Positions 1 to 6,138 of a stretch of 13,589 nt of DNA are shown in pieces. This DNA comes from Spartobacteria bacterium. Its GTDB lineage: Bacteria; Verrucomicrobiota; Verrucomicrobiia; Chthoniobacterales; Chthoniobacteraceae. A program made the position numbers and the translations under genes. How positions within the stretch are numbered: position 1 is the stretch's first letter; each line of letters opens with the position of its first letter. The DNA lies in the NCBI GenBank assembly GCA_025350985.1, contig JANXWU010000093.1, forward strand, positions 1 to 13,589, given 5' to 3'. Below the pieces are notes generated by a model. The model was not told where the DNA came from and did not search any database. It was given only the letters and a program-made list of their open reading frames with translations.

Positions 1-146
1 TCCGGCGTGATCAGCCAGTCGATCCGCGCTTCGGGATAACGCGCGCGCAATTTCACCAGCACCGGCAAGGCGTGGATGACATCGCCCATCGCCGTCGGCT
101 TGATGAGCAAAATGCGCGCGAAGTTCTTCGTTCCAATCGCTGTCAT
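1..146 (-). CDS. Glycosyltransferase family 9 (heptosyltransferase-like), N-terminal fragment
   Basis: Only the first 48 codons are in the window; the gene continues beyond the left edge. After about nine residues the protein reads RILLIKPTAMGDVIHALPVL, followed by KLRARYPEARIDWLITP. This is the first beta strand and loop typical of family 9 glycosyltransferases such as the LPS heptosyltransferases WaaC/WaaF (usual pattern ILxIxxxxxGDxxxxxP). Family members add heptose or related sugars to the lipopolysaccharide core at the cytoplasmic face of the inner membrane; the acceptor here cannot be told. ATG at 146 is the only ATG, GTG or TTG between the upstream in-frame stop (about 189) and the conserved strand. 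No Shine-Dalgarno sequence precedes it. The start codon lies inside the left arm of the palindromic repeat at 141-237, so the repeat supplies both the start and the leader. It is the last gene of the minus-strand run that begins at 3858. Confidence 0.8.
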   Translation of the reverse strand, partial: MTAIGTKNFARILLIKPTAMGDVIHALPVLVKLRARYPEARIDWLITP

Positions 147-237
147 TCTGAGCTGGGCGGACCATCGCTTACTTCTGCTTCTTTCACGTCAGAAGCAGAC
201 CGAAGATGGCGATTCTTCGCTCGGCTCAGGATGACAT
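141..237. repeat. Intergenic palindromic repeat (TGTCATTCTGAGC type)
   Basis: The outer arms are tgtcattctgagc (141-153) and gctcaggatgaca (225-237), complementary over 13 bases with one mismatch. Inside is a perfect 9-base stem, tctgcttct (174-182) with agaagcaga (191-199), around an 8-base loop. A shorter middle stem pairs ccatc (162-166) with gatgg (205-209). Read on the minus strand, the right half begins TGTCATCCTGAGC and continues with GCGAAGAATC, a motif I recall as a very common dispersed repeat in several soil and freshwater phyla; that comparison is from memory. It fills most of the space between the DUF1844 gene and the glycosyltransferase gene. There is no T-run after the stem on either strand, so it is not an obvious intrinsic terminator, although it may form a long RNA hairpin. 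Confidence 0.75.
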
Positions 238-265
238 GAGTATCGAAAACAGTGCCAGCCGCCGT

Positions 266-697
266 TTACGCGCCGTAGCTTTTGGTGAACTTCTTCCTCG
301 ACCCGTCGTCCTCGGACGGCGCCGGTTCGGCGGATTTTTCCGGCACGGCGGCCGTGGATTCCGGCTCTGCCGAAGGCTCCGGCGCGGGTGCGATGATTTC
401 CGGTTCAGTCCCGCCGCCACCTTGCGAAGCTTCGAAAAATACGACCTGCAAATTGCTGATCGCGTTGTTCAACACGCCCTGCTCGTCCTTCGACAAGTTC
501 CCGTTGGTCTTCGCGCGAATCATGATCAGTTGGTCGATGAACATTTTGGCAAGGTCGAGATTCACCTCGCCTTTGCCGGTTTCCGGGTGAGGGATTTGCC
601 CGAGAAAAAGCGCGGCGTTCTGCGCCTGCATCATCACGAACTCGATGAAGCGCTGGGTCATTTCGCCCGATTCAGTGGTGGTTTGAACTTCGGCCAT
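266..697 (-). CDS. DUF1844 domain-containing protein
   Basis: This is a 143-residue protein. Residues of about 8-90 match my memory of DUF1844 (PF08899): EMTQRFIEFVMMQAQNA, then LFLGQIPHPETGKGEVNLD, then a helical stretch with FIDQLIMIRAKTNGNLS and a final helix. The tail, from about residue 93 to the end, is low complexity, rich in Pro, Glu, Ala and Ser, ends in a basic patch (RKKFTKSYGA) and is probably disordered. The family is small, cytosolic and of unknown biochemical function. No signal peptide or membrane segment is visible. The start at 697 gives a short leader before the conserved core, and no Shine-Dalgarno sequence precedes it. It lies 96 bases after the M16 peptidase gene on the same strand and before the glycosyltransferase, so co-transcription is possible but not shown. 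Confidence 0.88.
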   Translation of the reverse strand: MAEVQTTTESGEMTQRFIEFVMMQAQNAALFLGQIPHPETGKGEVNLDLAKMFIDQLIMIRAKTNGNLSKDEQGVLNNAISNLQVVFFEASQGGGGTEPEIIAPAPEPSAEPESTAAVPEKSAEPAPSEDDGSRKKFTKSYGA

Positions 698-793
698 GTT
701 GGTGGAGTGATGGAGAGTTGGAGTTTAGGAGCGGTGGGAAAATCTATGAACCGGGGAAGCGCGCATTCAGCAAATCATTACTTCACCCTTCCC

Positions 794-3433
794 TCACTTT
801 TCCTTTTTCGCCTTCGGTCGCACGATTGCCGTCACGGCCGGCTTGGTCGCGAAATATTTGTTCGCCACGCGTTTGGTTTCCTCCAGCGTCACGGCTTCCA
901 GCGCGGCTTTTTCCTTTTTGTAATGGTCGAACCCGAGGCCGTAAAGCTCGTCGAGCGCGGTCGCGTAGGCGAAAGCATCGTTGCTCTGGTTGCGGATGTC
1001 CTGCTGGCCCATCAGCTTTTCCTTCGCGCGTCGCAGCTCGGCTTCGGTGAGCCCATCCTGCGCGAGCTTCGAGATTTCATCGGCAAACTCCGCCTGCACC
1101 TGCTCCACTTTTTCCGGCGACGTGCCGAGATAGAAAATGAACGGACCGGTCACAAGCCCGAGCGTTTGACCCGCGCCGACGAAGTATGCGAGGCCGAGTT
1201 TTTCGCGGATGCGGATGAAAAAACGCGAGCCGAGATCGCTGCTCGCCGTGTCGATAAGTTCCAGCGCCTCGCGGTCGGGGCTGAACATGTCGGCGCCGTG
1301 GTAGCCGACCATCACGATGGCCTGCGCCTTGTCCTTGTGCTCCTCGACGCTGATGGATTTTTCGAGCGGTTTGGGCGCGACCGGCTTGTCAAAAGCCGCC
1401 TCGCCCGCCGGCATTTCCGCGAAAGCTTTTTCCACCAGCGCCTTTACTTCGGCGACTTTCACATTGCCGAAAATCGCGATCACGCCGTTCTTCGCGACGA
1501 CGTATTTTTTCCAGAACGCAGCGAGGTCTTCCTGGCCGAGCTTGCCGATGGACTCCGGCGTGCCGTTGCTGCGCAAGCCGTACGGATGGCCGGGAAAGAG
1601 CGAGCGCCGCATCAGGTTACGCGCGATCGTCGTCATCTCCTCGTCCTCGTGTTTGATGCCAGCGAGCTGAATCTGCTTTTCACGCGCCACGGCTTTTTCC
1701 GGGAAAGTCGGGTTCAGCAAAACGTCGGCAAGGATGTCGAGGCCGAGCTTCAAATCAGGCTGCATGACCTGCGCGGACACGCTGAAACTGTTGCTCCCCG
1801 ATTCCCCCCCGATCGATCCGCCCACGGTTTCGATTTCGTCCGCGAGCTGTTCGGCGGTGCGGGTTTTGGTGCCTTTCAGAATGACGCGGGAAAGCAGTTT
1901 GGTGACGCCGTTGTCCGCCGCGCTTTCTGCGAGCAGGCCGGCTTTGAAACACGCGACCATCGAGACGAGCGGCAGGCGGGGATCTTCGCGGACGAGCAGG
2001 CGCAAGCCGTTTGGCAAATCAATCTTTTGGATTTCACCCGCGCCGACCGCCGCCGTTTTGGCCGCGTTTTTTTTCAAGGTTCCGGGCGGGTTCAGCGACG
2101 TGACGGTGAGGTTGCTGTCCTCGAAATAAGTGTGCAGCACGCGTCGGATGTCGTCGGCGGTGACGCGCTGAATCGACGCGAGATAGTCCCGGGAAAAATC
2201 CAGATTCCGCGTGAGCGCCCAATTCGAGCCGAGATCGGACGCCTGTCCGCGCACGGTCGTCAGTTGGTGCAGGTGGCTGTTTAACGTCTGCTTTTTCGCC
2301 TTCGCGATTTCAGCCTCGGTCACGCCCGCTTTTTTCAGCTCGCCGAGTATTTCCAAAACCGCGGCGACCGTCGCGTCGCGCTTGTCCGCGTCGAGCGTCG
2401 CCCCGATCCCGAACAACCCCGGATCGCCCGGCGTGTAGGCGAAAGCGGAGATCGAGTGGACGAGCCCTTTTTCCTCGCGCAGCGTCCGGAAGAGCCGCGA
2501 GCTGCGACCGTCGCCGAGGATGGTGGAGAGCAAATCGAGAATGGGCACGTCGGGATGCGAGACTTGGGGGATGTGCCAGACGAGATCGAGGCGCGTGAGT
2601 TCGGTCGCGAATTCCTGATGCACCTCGCGGCGTCCGAGTTGCGGCGGCTCCTGCGGGAGGATGACTGGCTTCAAGGCCTTGCGCGGATATTTCTCAAAAA
2701 ACGCCGCGACCTGCGCGTGGATTTTTTCCGCATCGACATCGCCGGCCACCACGAAAAACAGATTGTTTGGAACGTAGCGCTCTTTGTAATAGGCGAGCAC
2801 GTCCTCGCGCGTGAGGGCGTTGTAAATGTCCATGTGCCCGATGACGGGGTGGCGGTACGGATGATCCTGATAGGCCGTGCCAAACATGAGCATGCTGCTC
2901 TGCCGGTCGGGGTCGTCGAGGCCCATGGCGAACTCGCGACGGATGACTTCCTGCTCCTTGCCATATTCTTCCGGCGGCAGCGTCGAATTCATCATCGCGT
3001 CGCTAAGAATGTCCACCGCCACCGCCGCGCCTTTCGCGGGAATGTCGATCCAGTAAACCGTGCGGTCGTAGCTCGTGTACGCGTTGATATAGCCGCCGGA
3101 ATCCTGAATCGCCTGGGCGATGCCGTTGGAGCCGCGCTTTTCGGTTCCCTTGAAAAGCATGTGCTCCAAAATGTGCGACAGCCCCGCGCCGAGCTTCGCG
3201 TCCTCGTGAATGCTCCCGGTCTGGCACCACGCCTGCACGCTCGCCACCGGCGCACTGTGATCCTCCTGCACGATCAACGTCAGACCGTTCGGCAGAATCC
3301 ATTTTTGAGCGGTGACTTTCGGCAGGGCGACGGGATTTTTCATCAAAGGGGAAGGCTCCGCCTGCGCGCGCGCCGACTGGACGGTCAACGGGAGGAGAAG
3401 CAGCGCGACGAAAGCCGCGGCGAGTGGCCTCAT
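794..3433 (-). CDS. Secreted M16 family zinc metallopeptidase, two fused domains
   Basis: This 879-residue protein begins with a cleavable-looking signal peptide (hydrophobic core LAAAFVALLLLPLTV, likely cut after SARA near residue 23), so it acts in the periplasm or outside. The first M16 domain (about 40-260) carries the inverted zinc motif HILEH (H87, E90, H91) and a downstream EVIRRE segment holding the probable third ligand, E167. The following half-domain has the GRSSRLFRTLREEKGL segment. A second copy starts near residue 468 (IQKIDLPNGLRLLVRED). It aligns to the first, but its motif reads KLLSR, so the His, Glu and His are Lys, Ser and Arg; this half must be structural. It keeps the LGSRFFIRIREKLGLAYFVG segment. 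The arrangement resembles pitrilysin-type enzymes, which close around unfolded peptides, and bacterial PqqL-like proteins. ATG at 3433 overlaps the TGA of the preceding gene (ATGA), which suggests translational coupling, and no Shine-Dalgarno site is seen. The substrate is unknown. Confidence 0.93.
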   Translation of the reverse strand: MRPLAAAFVALLLLPLTVQSARAQAEPSPLMKNPVALPKVTAQKWILPNGLTLIVQEDHSAPVASVQAWCQTGSIHEDAKLGAGLSHILEHMLFKGTEKRGSNGIAQAIQDSGGYINAYTSYDRTVYWIDIPAKGAAVAVDILSDAMMNSTLPPEEYGKEQEVIRREFAMGLDDPDRQSSMLMFGTAYQDHPYRHPVIGHMDIYNALTREDVLAYYKERYVPNNLFFVVAGDVDAEKIHAQVAAFFEKYPRKALKPVILPQEPPQLGRREVHQEFATELTRLDLVWHIPQVSHPDVPILDLLSTILGDGRSSRLFRTLREEKGLVHSISAFAYTPGDPGLFGIGATLDADKRDATVAAVLEILGELKKAGVTEAEIAKAKKQTLNSHLHQLTTVRGQASDLGSNWALTRNLDFSRDYLASIQRVTADDIRRVLHTYFEDSNLTVTSLNPPGTLKKNAAKTAAVGAGEIQKIDLPNGLRLLVREDPRLPLVSMVACFKAGLLAESAADNGVTKLLSRVILKGTKTRTAEQLADEIETVGGSIGGESGSNSFSVSAQVMQPDLKLGLDILADVLLNPTFPEKAVAREKQIQLAGIKHEDEEMTTIARNLMRRSLFPGHPYGLRSNGTPESIGKLGQEDLAAFWKKYVVAKNGVIAIFGNVKVAEVKALVEKAFAEMPAGEAAFDKPVAPKPLEKSISVEEHKDKAQAIVMVGYHGADMFSPDREALELIDTASSDLGSRFFIRIREKLGLAYFVGAGQTLGLVTGPFIFYLGTSPEKVEQVQAEFADEISKLAQDGLTEAELRRAKEKLMGQQDIRNQSNDAFAYATALDELYGLGFDHYKKEKAALEAVTLEETKRVANKYFATKPAVTAIVRPKAKKEK

Positions 3434-3858
3434 GGCTTTTGCGCCGGGCGTTCGACGGCGGATCTTTTGGAAAACTTTTGCGGTTGAAAAGGCAGGACGA
3501 AGGCGTCTTGGAAGCTGTAGCCGTTTCGGAAATCCTCGCGCGAATCGCGTTCGCTTTTCCCAAACACGCCCGCCTCGATCAGGTTGAAAACCATTTCACC
3601 AAAATCCTCGCACCGGTGAACGCCCCAGTAAGCGAACACGGTCGTGACCATCGGGCCGAACTCGCGCAACGCGAACAGGCGCACCCCTTCGAGCAAATCC
3701 TGTCCGGCGACGTGGCGCGATTCGTCCTCCTTGTTCTTCTTGCGCTGCTTGAGCGTGAAATCGAGCGCGTCGCGCAGGAATGAATACGCCTCGCGATCGT
3801 AACGCGTGTCGGATTTGACAAGGGCATCCACCGCTTCTGCGAACCCAATTTTTTTCAT
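3430..3858 (-). CDS. Minf_1886-type conserved protein (Verrucomicrobia/Planctomycetes-restricted family)
   Basis: This protein has 142 residues from the chosen start MKKIGFAEAVDALVKSD. The segments DTRYDREAYSFLRDALDFT, SRHVAGQDLLEGVRLFA, REFGPMVTTVFAYWGV and CEDFGEMVFNLIE match my memory of the family NCBI calls Minf_1886 and TIGRFAMs lists as a Verrucomicrobia/Planctomycetes-restricted conserved protein. Its function is unknown. It has no signal peptide, membrane helix or obvious catalytic motif; the C-terminal tail is basic and probably disordered. The frame stays open upstream to 4026, but that stretch is a palindromic repeat (3930-4022) and reads like non-coding sequence, so ATG at 3858 is preferred; a GTG at 3861 is also possible. 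No Shine-Dalgarno site is visible. Its TGA overlaps the start of the M16 peptidase gene by the ATGA arrangement, so the two are probably translated together. Confidence 0.82.
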   Translation of the reverse strand: MKKIGFAEAVDALVKSDTRYDREAYSFLRDALDFTLKQRKKNKEDESRHVAGQDLLEGVRLFALREFGPMVTTVFAYWGVHRCEDFGEMVFNLIEAGVFGKSERDSREDFRNGYSFQDAFVLPFQPQKFSKRSAVERPAQKP

Positions 3859-3869
3859 CACAGGGGAAC

Positions 3870-3898
3870 GGAATACGCGCGGAAGGCCGCGGACGCAA
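3870..3898 (-). promoter_or_regulatory. Weak candidate promoter for the Minf_1886/M16 unit
   Basis: On the minus strand there is TTGCGT (3898-3893), a 17-base spacer, then TATTCC (3875-3870). The spacing is ideal, but the -10 box matches the consensus at only three positions. Transcription would begin near 3863, only about five bases before the ATG at 3858, giving a nearly leaderless message. That would fit the missing Shine-Dalgarno site but is unproven. Confidence 0.25.
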
Positions 3899-3929
3899 GC
3901 CGGTCGTTCGGGATTCCAATTGCACGCTA

Positions 3930-4022
3930 TTTTTAACGCAGAGACGCAGAGTTCGGGAAGGAGCGCTGAGAAATGAATCAGTTGCTTCCGGACTTCCCCG
4001 TCCCTTTCTTTCGCGTTAAAAA
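3930..4022. repeat. Intergenic palindromic repeat (AACGCAGAGACGCAGAG type)
   Basis: Perfect 10-base inverted arms tttttaacgc (3930-3939) and gcgttaaaaa (4013-4022) enclose about 73 bases. A weaker inner pairing joins cgggaag (3954-3960) with cttccccg (3993-4000). The left side reads aacgcagagacgcagag, a motif I recall as a widespread dispersed repeat in environmental bacteria. It sits in the divergent space between the Minf_1886 gene and rpsU. It creates a false 56-codon extension of the Minf_1886 reading frame. Confidence 0.65.
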
Positions 4023-4052
4023 GCACCCGAATCCGCCGGCTGCGTTTGGCGG

Positions 4053-4081
4053 TTGACGCCCGGCTTGCGGCCCGCTATTTT
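4053..4081 (+). promoter_or_regulatory. Sigma70-type promoter of rpsU
   Basis: A -35 box TTGACG (4053-4058) is followed by a 17-base spacer and a -10 box TATTTT (4076-4081). The predicted transcription start near 4088 leaves a leader of about 77 bases before the rpsU ATG. The boxes are 5/6 and 4/6 matches to consensus at ideal spacing and lie in the only gap that could serve this isolated plus-strand gene. Confidence 0.6.
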
Positions 4082-4153
4082 GGCGGCTCACTTGGCGTTG
4101 GCCAGCTCCATACCCGGTGATTTTTTGTCCCGAAACCCATCTACTTTAGAACA

Positions 4154-4158
4154 AAGGA
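4154..4158 (+). promoter_or_regulatory. Shine-Dalgarno site of rpsU
   Basis: AAGGA at 4154-4158, within ACAAAGGAACC, ends six bases before the ATG at 4165. It is the only well-placed Shine-Dalgarno sequence found in front of any gene in this window and fixes the rpsU start. Confidence 0.8.
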
Positions 4159-4164
4159 ACCAAA

Positions 4165-4359
4165 ATGCCTGAAGTTATCGTCCGCAAAGGTGAACCCATC
4201 GACCGCGCTTTGAAACGCCTCAAAGGCAAGCTCGATGCCGAGGGCATCATGGAGGAAGTGCGCCGGCTGCGCGCTTTCGAGACGCCGAATCAGAAGTTGC
4301 GCCGCAAGGCCAAGGCCACCGCGAAGCGCGGGAAGATCAAGTTCCGCTTTAACGCCTAA
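4165..4359 (+). CDS. rpsU: 30S ribosomal protein bS21
   Basis: This 64-residue, strongly basic protein has the family hallmarks: PEVIVRKGEPIDRALKRLK at the start, then EGIMEEVRRLRAFETPNQK, and a Lys/Arg-rich end RRKAKATAKRGKIKFRF. bS21 binds the small-subunit platform near the anti-Shine-Dalgarno end of 16S rRNA and helps initiation. The length is normal for the family. Unlike its neighbours the gene has a clear Shine-Dalgarno site. It stands alone, with its own promoter at 4053-4081 and terminator at 4385-4437, and is not joined to dnaG/rpoD as in E. coli. In Bacteroidia, rpsU is known for a strong Shine-Dalgarno site linked to autoregulation; the same might hold here, by inference only. Confidence 0.96.
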   Translation: MPEVIVRKGEPIDRALKRLKGKLDAEGIMEEVRRLRAFETPNQKLRRKAKATAKRGKIKFRFNA

Positions 4360-4384
4360 ACGGGCGGCGGAACAGCGCAGGATT

Positions 4385-4437
4385 GAGGGCGGGCGGAGGC
4401 TGGCGACGCGCAGCCTTCGCCCGCCCTCGCCTTTTTC
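4385..4437 (+). terminator. Rho-independent terminator after rpsU
   Basis: An 18-base stem (4385-4402 with 4411-4428, one mismatch) made of gagggcgggcg and its complement, with loop gcgacgcg, is followed by gcctttttc. It starts 25 bases after the rpsU stop. The T-run exists only on the plus side, so it is oriented for rpsU; the stem also faces the end of the convergent gene at 4441. Confidence 0.85.
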
Positions 4438-4440
4438 GGT

Positions 4441-6123
4441 TCACGGGCATTCGCACACCACGCGAAACCCGACGTCATTGGACGAGTATTGCGGCAGGTT
4501 GAAGTTCCGCGTTGTCGCCCGCAGACTGCCCGCTCGCGATTTCCAACTGCCGCCGCGATAAAGGCGTTTCGCTCCATTTTCCGGCCCGCGCGGATTCATG
4601 CGTTCCTTGCCGGGGTAAAGCGCGAAAAAGTCGAGGCACCATTCCCAGACATTGCCCGCCAAATCCTCGATGCCAAACGGACTCACACCTTTCGGATACG
4701 CCCCCACAGGCGATGTCTCCGCATAGCCGTCGTCAATCTCCGCATCGCGCCAGGCAAAGTTCGTCCGCTTGTCCGCGAAGTTTGCCAAATCCCCGCGATC
4801 CAGTTTCTCGCCCCAAGGGAAGCTCCGCCCATCAAGTCCGCGCGCCGCGTACTCCCATTCCGCCTCCGTCGGGAGCCGGTATTTGCGCTTTTCCTGCGCG
4901 CTGAGCCATTGGCAAAATTTCACCGCGTCGAGGCTGCTCACATACACCACCGGATGGTCGTCGCCCGCGTTCGGCATCCGCTTGTTTTTGTGCGAAGGAT
5001 CGAATTTCTCGAACTGCGCGTTGGTCACCGGATGCTTCGCCATGTGGAAACAGGTGACGGTCGTCTGCGCGACCGGCTGCTCATGCGGCGCGGCGTCGTG
5101 AGAATTGCTGCCCATGAAAAACGCGCCCGACGCCACCAGCAGCAATTCCATTTCCAAGCTGTTTTTGAACGGCGGAAACGTCTCCTTTTCACGGGCGCGC
5201 GAGAGGGGTGAAAAGTTTGGGAACTGTTTGGCCACCGGCCCCTCGGCGGGTTTCACGGCAGACGACGCAACGGACGGAGCCTTGACCGCCGCCGGCCGCG
5301 CCACCACCACGGCGGCCATCGGCGCAGGAGCAGCCGGCACCGGCGGCAGCCCCGCCACTTCCTCCAGGTATTCGTCAATCAAATCCTCTGCCTGTCCGCC
5401 GGTCAGCCCGAGATTTTCGCCCATGTTGCACAGGGCGTCGCGCTGGTCGTCCGTCATTTCATCGTCGTCCAGACCCGAGAGCCGCAGCAGTCGGCGAAAG
5501 TCGTCCACCACCGTCATCGGCGGCACAGCAGATACAGCCAGCCGAACAGGTGCGGTCGGCTGATGGCCGGACGGGAGCACAATCGGCGCGCCCATCGCCG
5601 GCGCGGCGGCGGCGGGAGGCGCGGTCACTCGCCGGGTCGCTCCCGTTTTTACAAGATGCTCTTCGATCAACGCCCGGACATCCGGCTCACTCAAACCGGC
5701 CGTCACGCCCAGTTGCGCCAAATTGCTTTCGTCGTCGATGGACAAAAAACCGCCCGAAGTCGCAAACGCAATGAATTTCCCCAACTCCTCGCGCGCGACA
5801 TTTTTCAACCCGGCGCGCAGCTTCGTGTCGATCTTGGCGCGTCCCACCGGGTTGAGCAATTCCGTGCGCGCCTCCACGAGGTCACGCGGCGCCTCGTCCA
5901 TTCCGCCCCGCAGCAATTGTGAAATCGGATTGCTCGGCTGATTTTTCAGCGGCAGTTTTTTCTGCCACCACACCAGCAGCTTCCGGCAATTCTCCTCGAT
6001 TTGCTGGTCGCTCGGTCCTTCGTCGAAAGACAGGCAGAGCCGGTCGTAAGGGTTCGGGGAGTTGTAATTTCTCCAGCCATCCCACTTCAGCGGGTTGTCG
6101 GGAAGCGGTTCGGGCAGTGCCAT
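4441..6123 (-). CDS. SUMF1-fold (FGE-sulfatase) protein with degenerate J-like N-terminus
   Basis: This is a 560-residue protein. Residues 22-100 (NPYDRLCLSFDEGPSDQQI through ELLNPVGRAKID) have the spacing of a J-domain but lack HPD. Two similar helical units follow: about 118-158 (FLSIDDESNLAQLGV, LSEPDVRALIEEHL) and 208-257 (MTDDQRDALCNMGENLGLT, QAEDLIDEYLEEV), each followed by an Ala/Pro linker. Residues 323-560 form a SUMF1 domain: LVASGAFFMGS, HPVTNAQF, YRLPTEAEWEYAARG, IEDLAGNVWEWC, RLYRGGSW and DVGFRV. True formylglycine-generating enzymes need a cysteine pair after GGSW; here that segment is KSRAGSLRATTRN, so it is probably a binding domain, not a sulfatase activator. No signal peptide is visible, so it is likely cytosolic. 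It starts 15 bases after the Hsp70 stop, and AGGGA abuts the ATG, too close for a normal Shine-Dalgarno site. The context suggests a partner or target-recognition subunit for the neighbouring Hsp70. Confidence 0.88.
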   Translation of the reverse strand: MALPEPLPDNPLKWDGWRNYNSPNPYDRLCLSFDEGPSDQQIEENCRKLLVWWQKKLPLKNQPSNPISQLLRGGMDEAPRDLVEARTELLNPVGRAKIDTKLRAGLKNVAREELGKFIAFATSGGFLSIDDESNLAQLGVTAGLSEPDVRALIEEHLVKTGATRRVTAPPAAAAPAMGAPIVLPSGHQPTAPVRLAVSAVPPMTVVDDFRRLLRLSGLDDDEMTDDQRDALCNMGENLGLTGGQAEDLIDEYLEEVAGLPPVPAAPAPMAAVVVARPAAVKAPSVASSAVKPAEGPVAKQFPNFSPLSRAREKETFPPFKNSLEMELLLVASGAFFMGSNSHDAAPHEQPVAQTTVTCFHMAKHPVTNAQFEKFDPSHKNKRMPNAGDDHPVVYVSSLDAVKFCQWLSAQEKRKYRLPTEAEWEYAARGLDGRSFPWGEKLDRGDLANFADKRTNFAWRDAEIDDGYAETSPVGAYPKGVSPFGIEDLAGNVWEWCLDFFALYPGKERMNPRGPENGAKRLYRGGSWKSRAGSLRATTRNFNLPQYSSNDVGFRVVCECP

Positions 6124-6138
6124 TCCCTGAGGACCCGG

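Noticed and set aside
206..2284. 692-codon open frame on the plus strand
   Set aside because: It is antisense to the DUF1844 and M16 genes, both of which have clear family motifs. Its composition (Arg, Phe, His rich) is typical of the shadow of a GC-rich gene.
2456..3487. 343-codon open frame on the plus strand
   Set aside because: It is the antisense shadow of the 5' half of the M16 gene, with no recognisable motif.
3859..4026. N-terminal extension of the Minf_1886 protein by 56 codons
   Set aside because: It covers the palindromic repeat at 3930-4022 and has no similarity to the family, whose conserved part begins at the internal Met.
4441..6123. Sulfatase-activating enzyme
   Set aside because: The cysteine pair needed for formylglycine formation is missing and no sulfatase gene is nearby.
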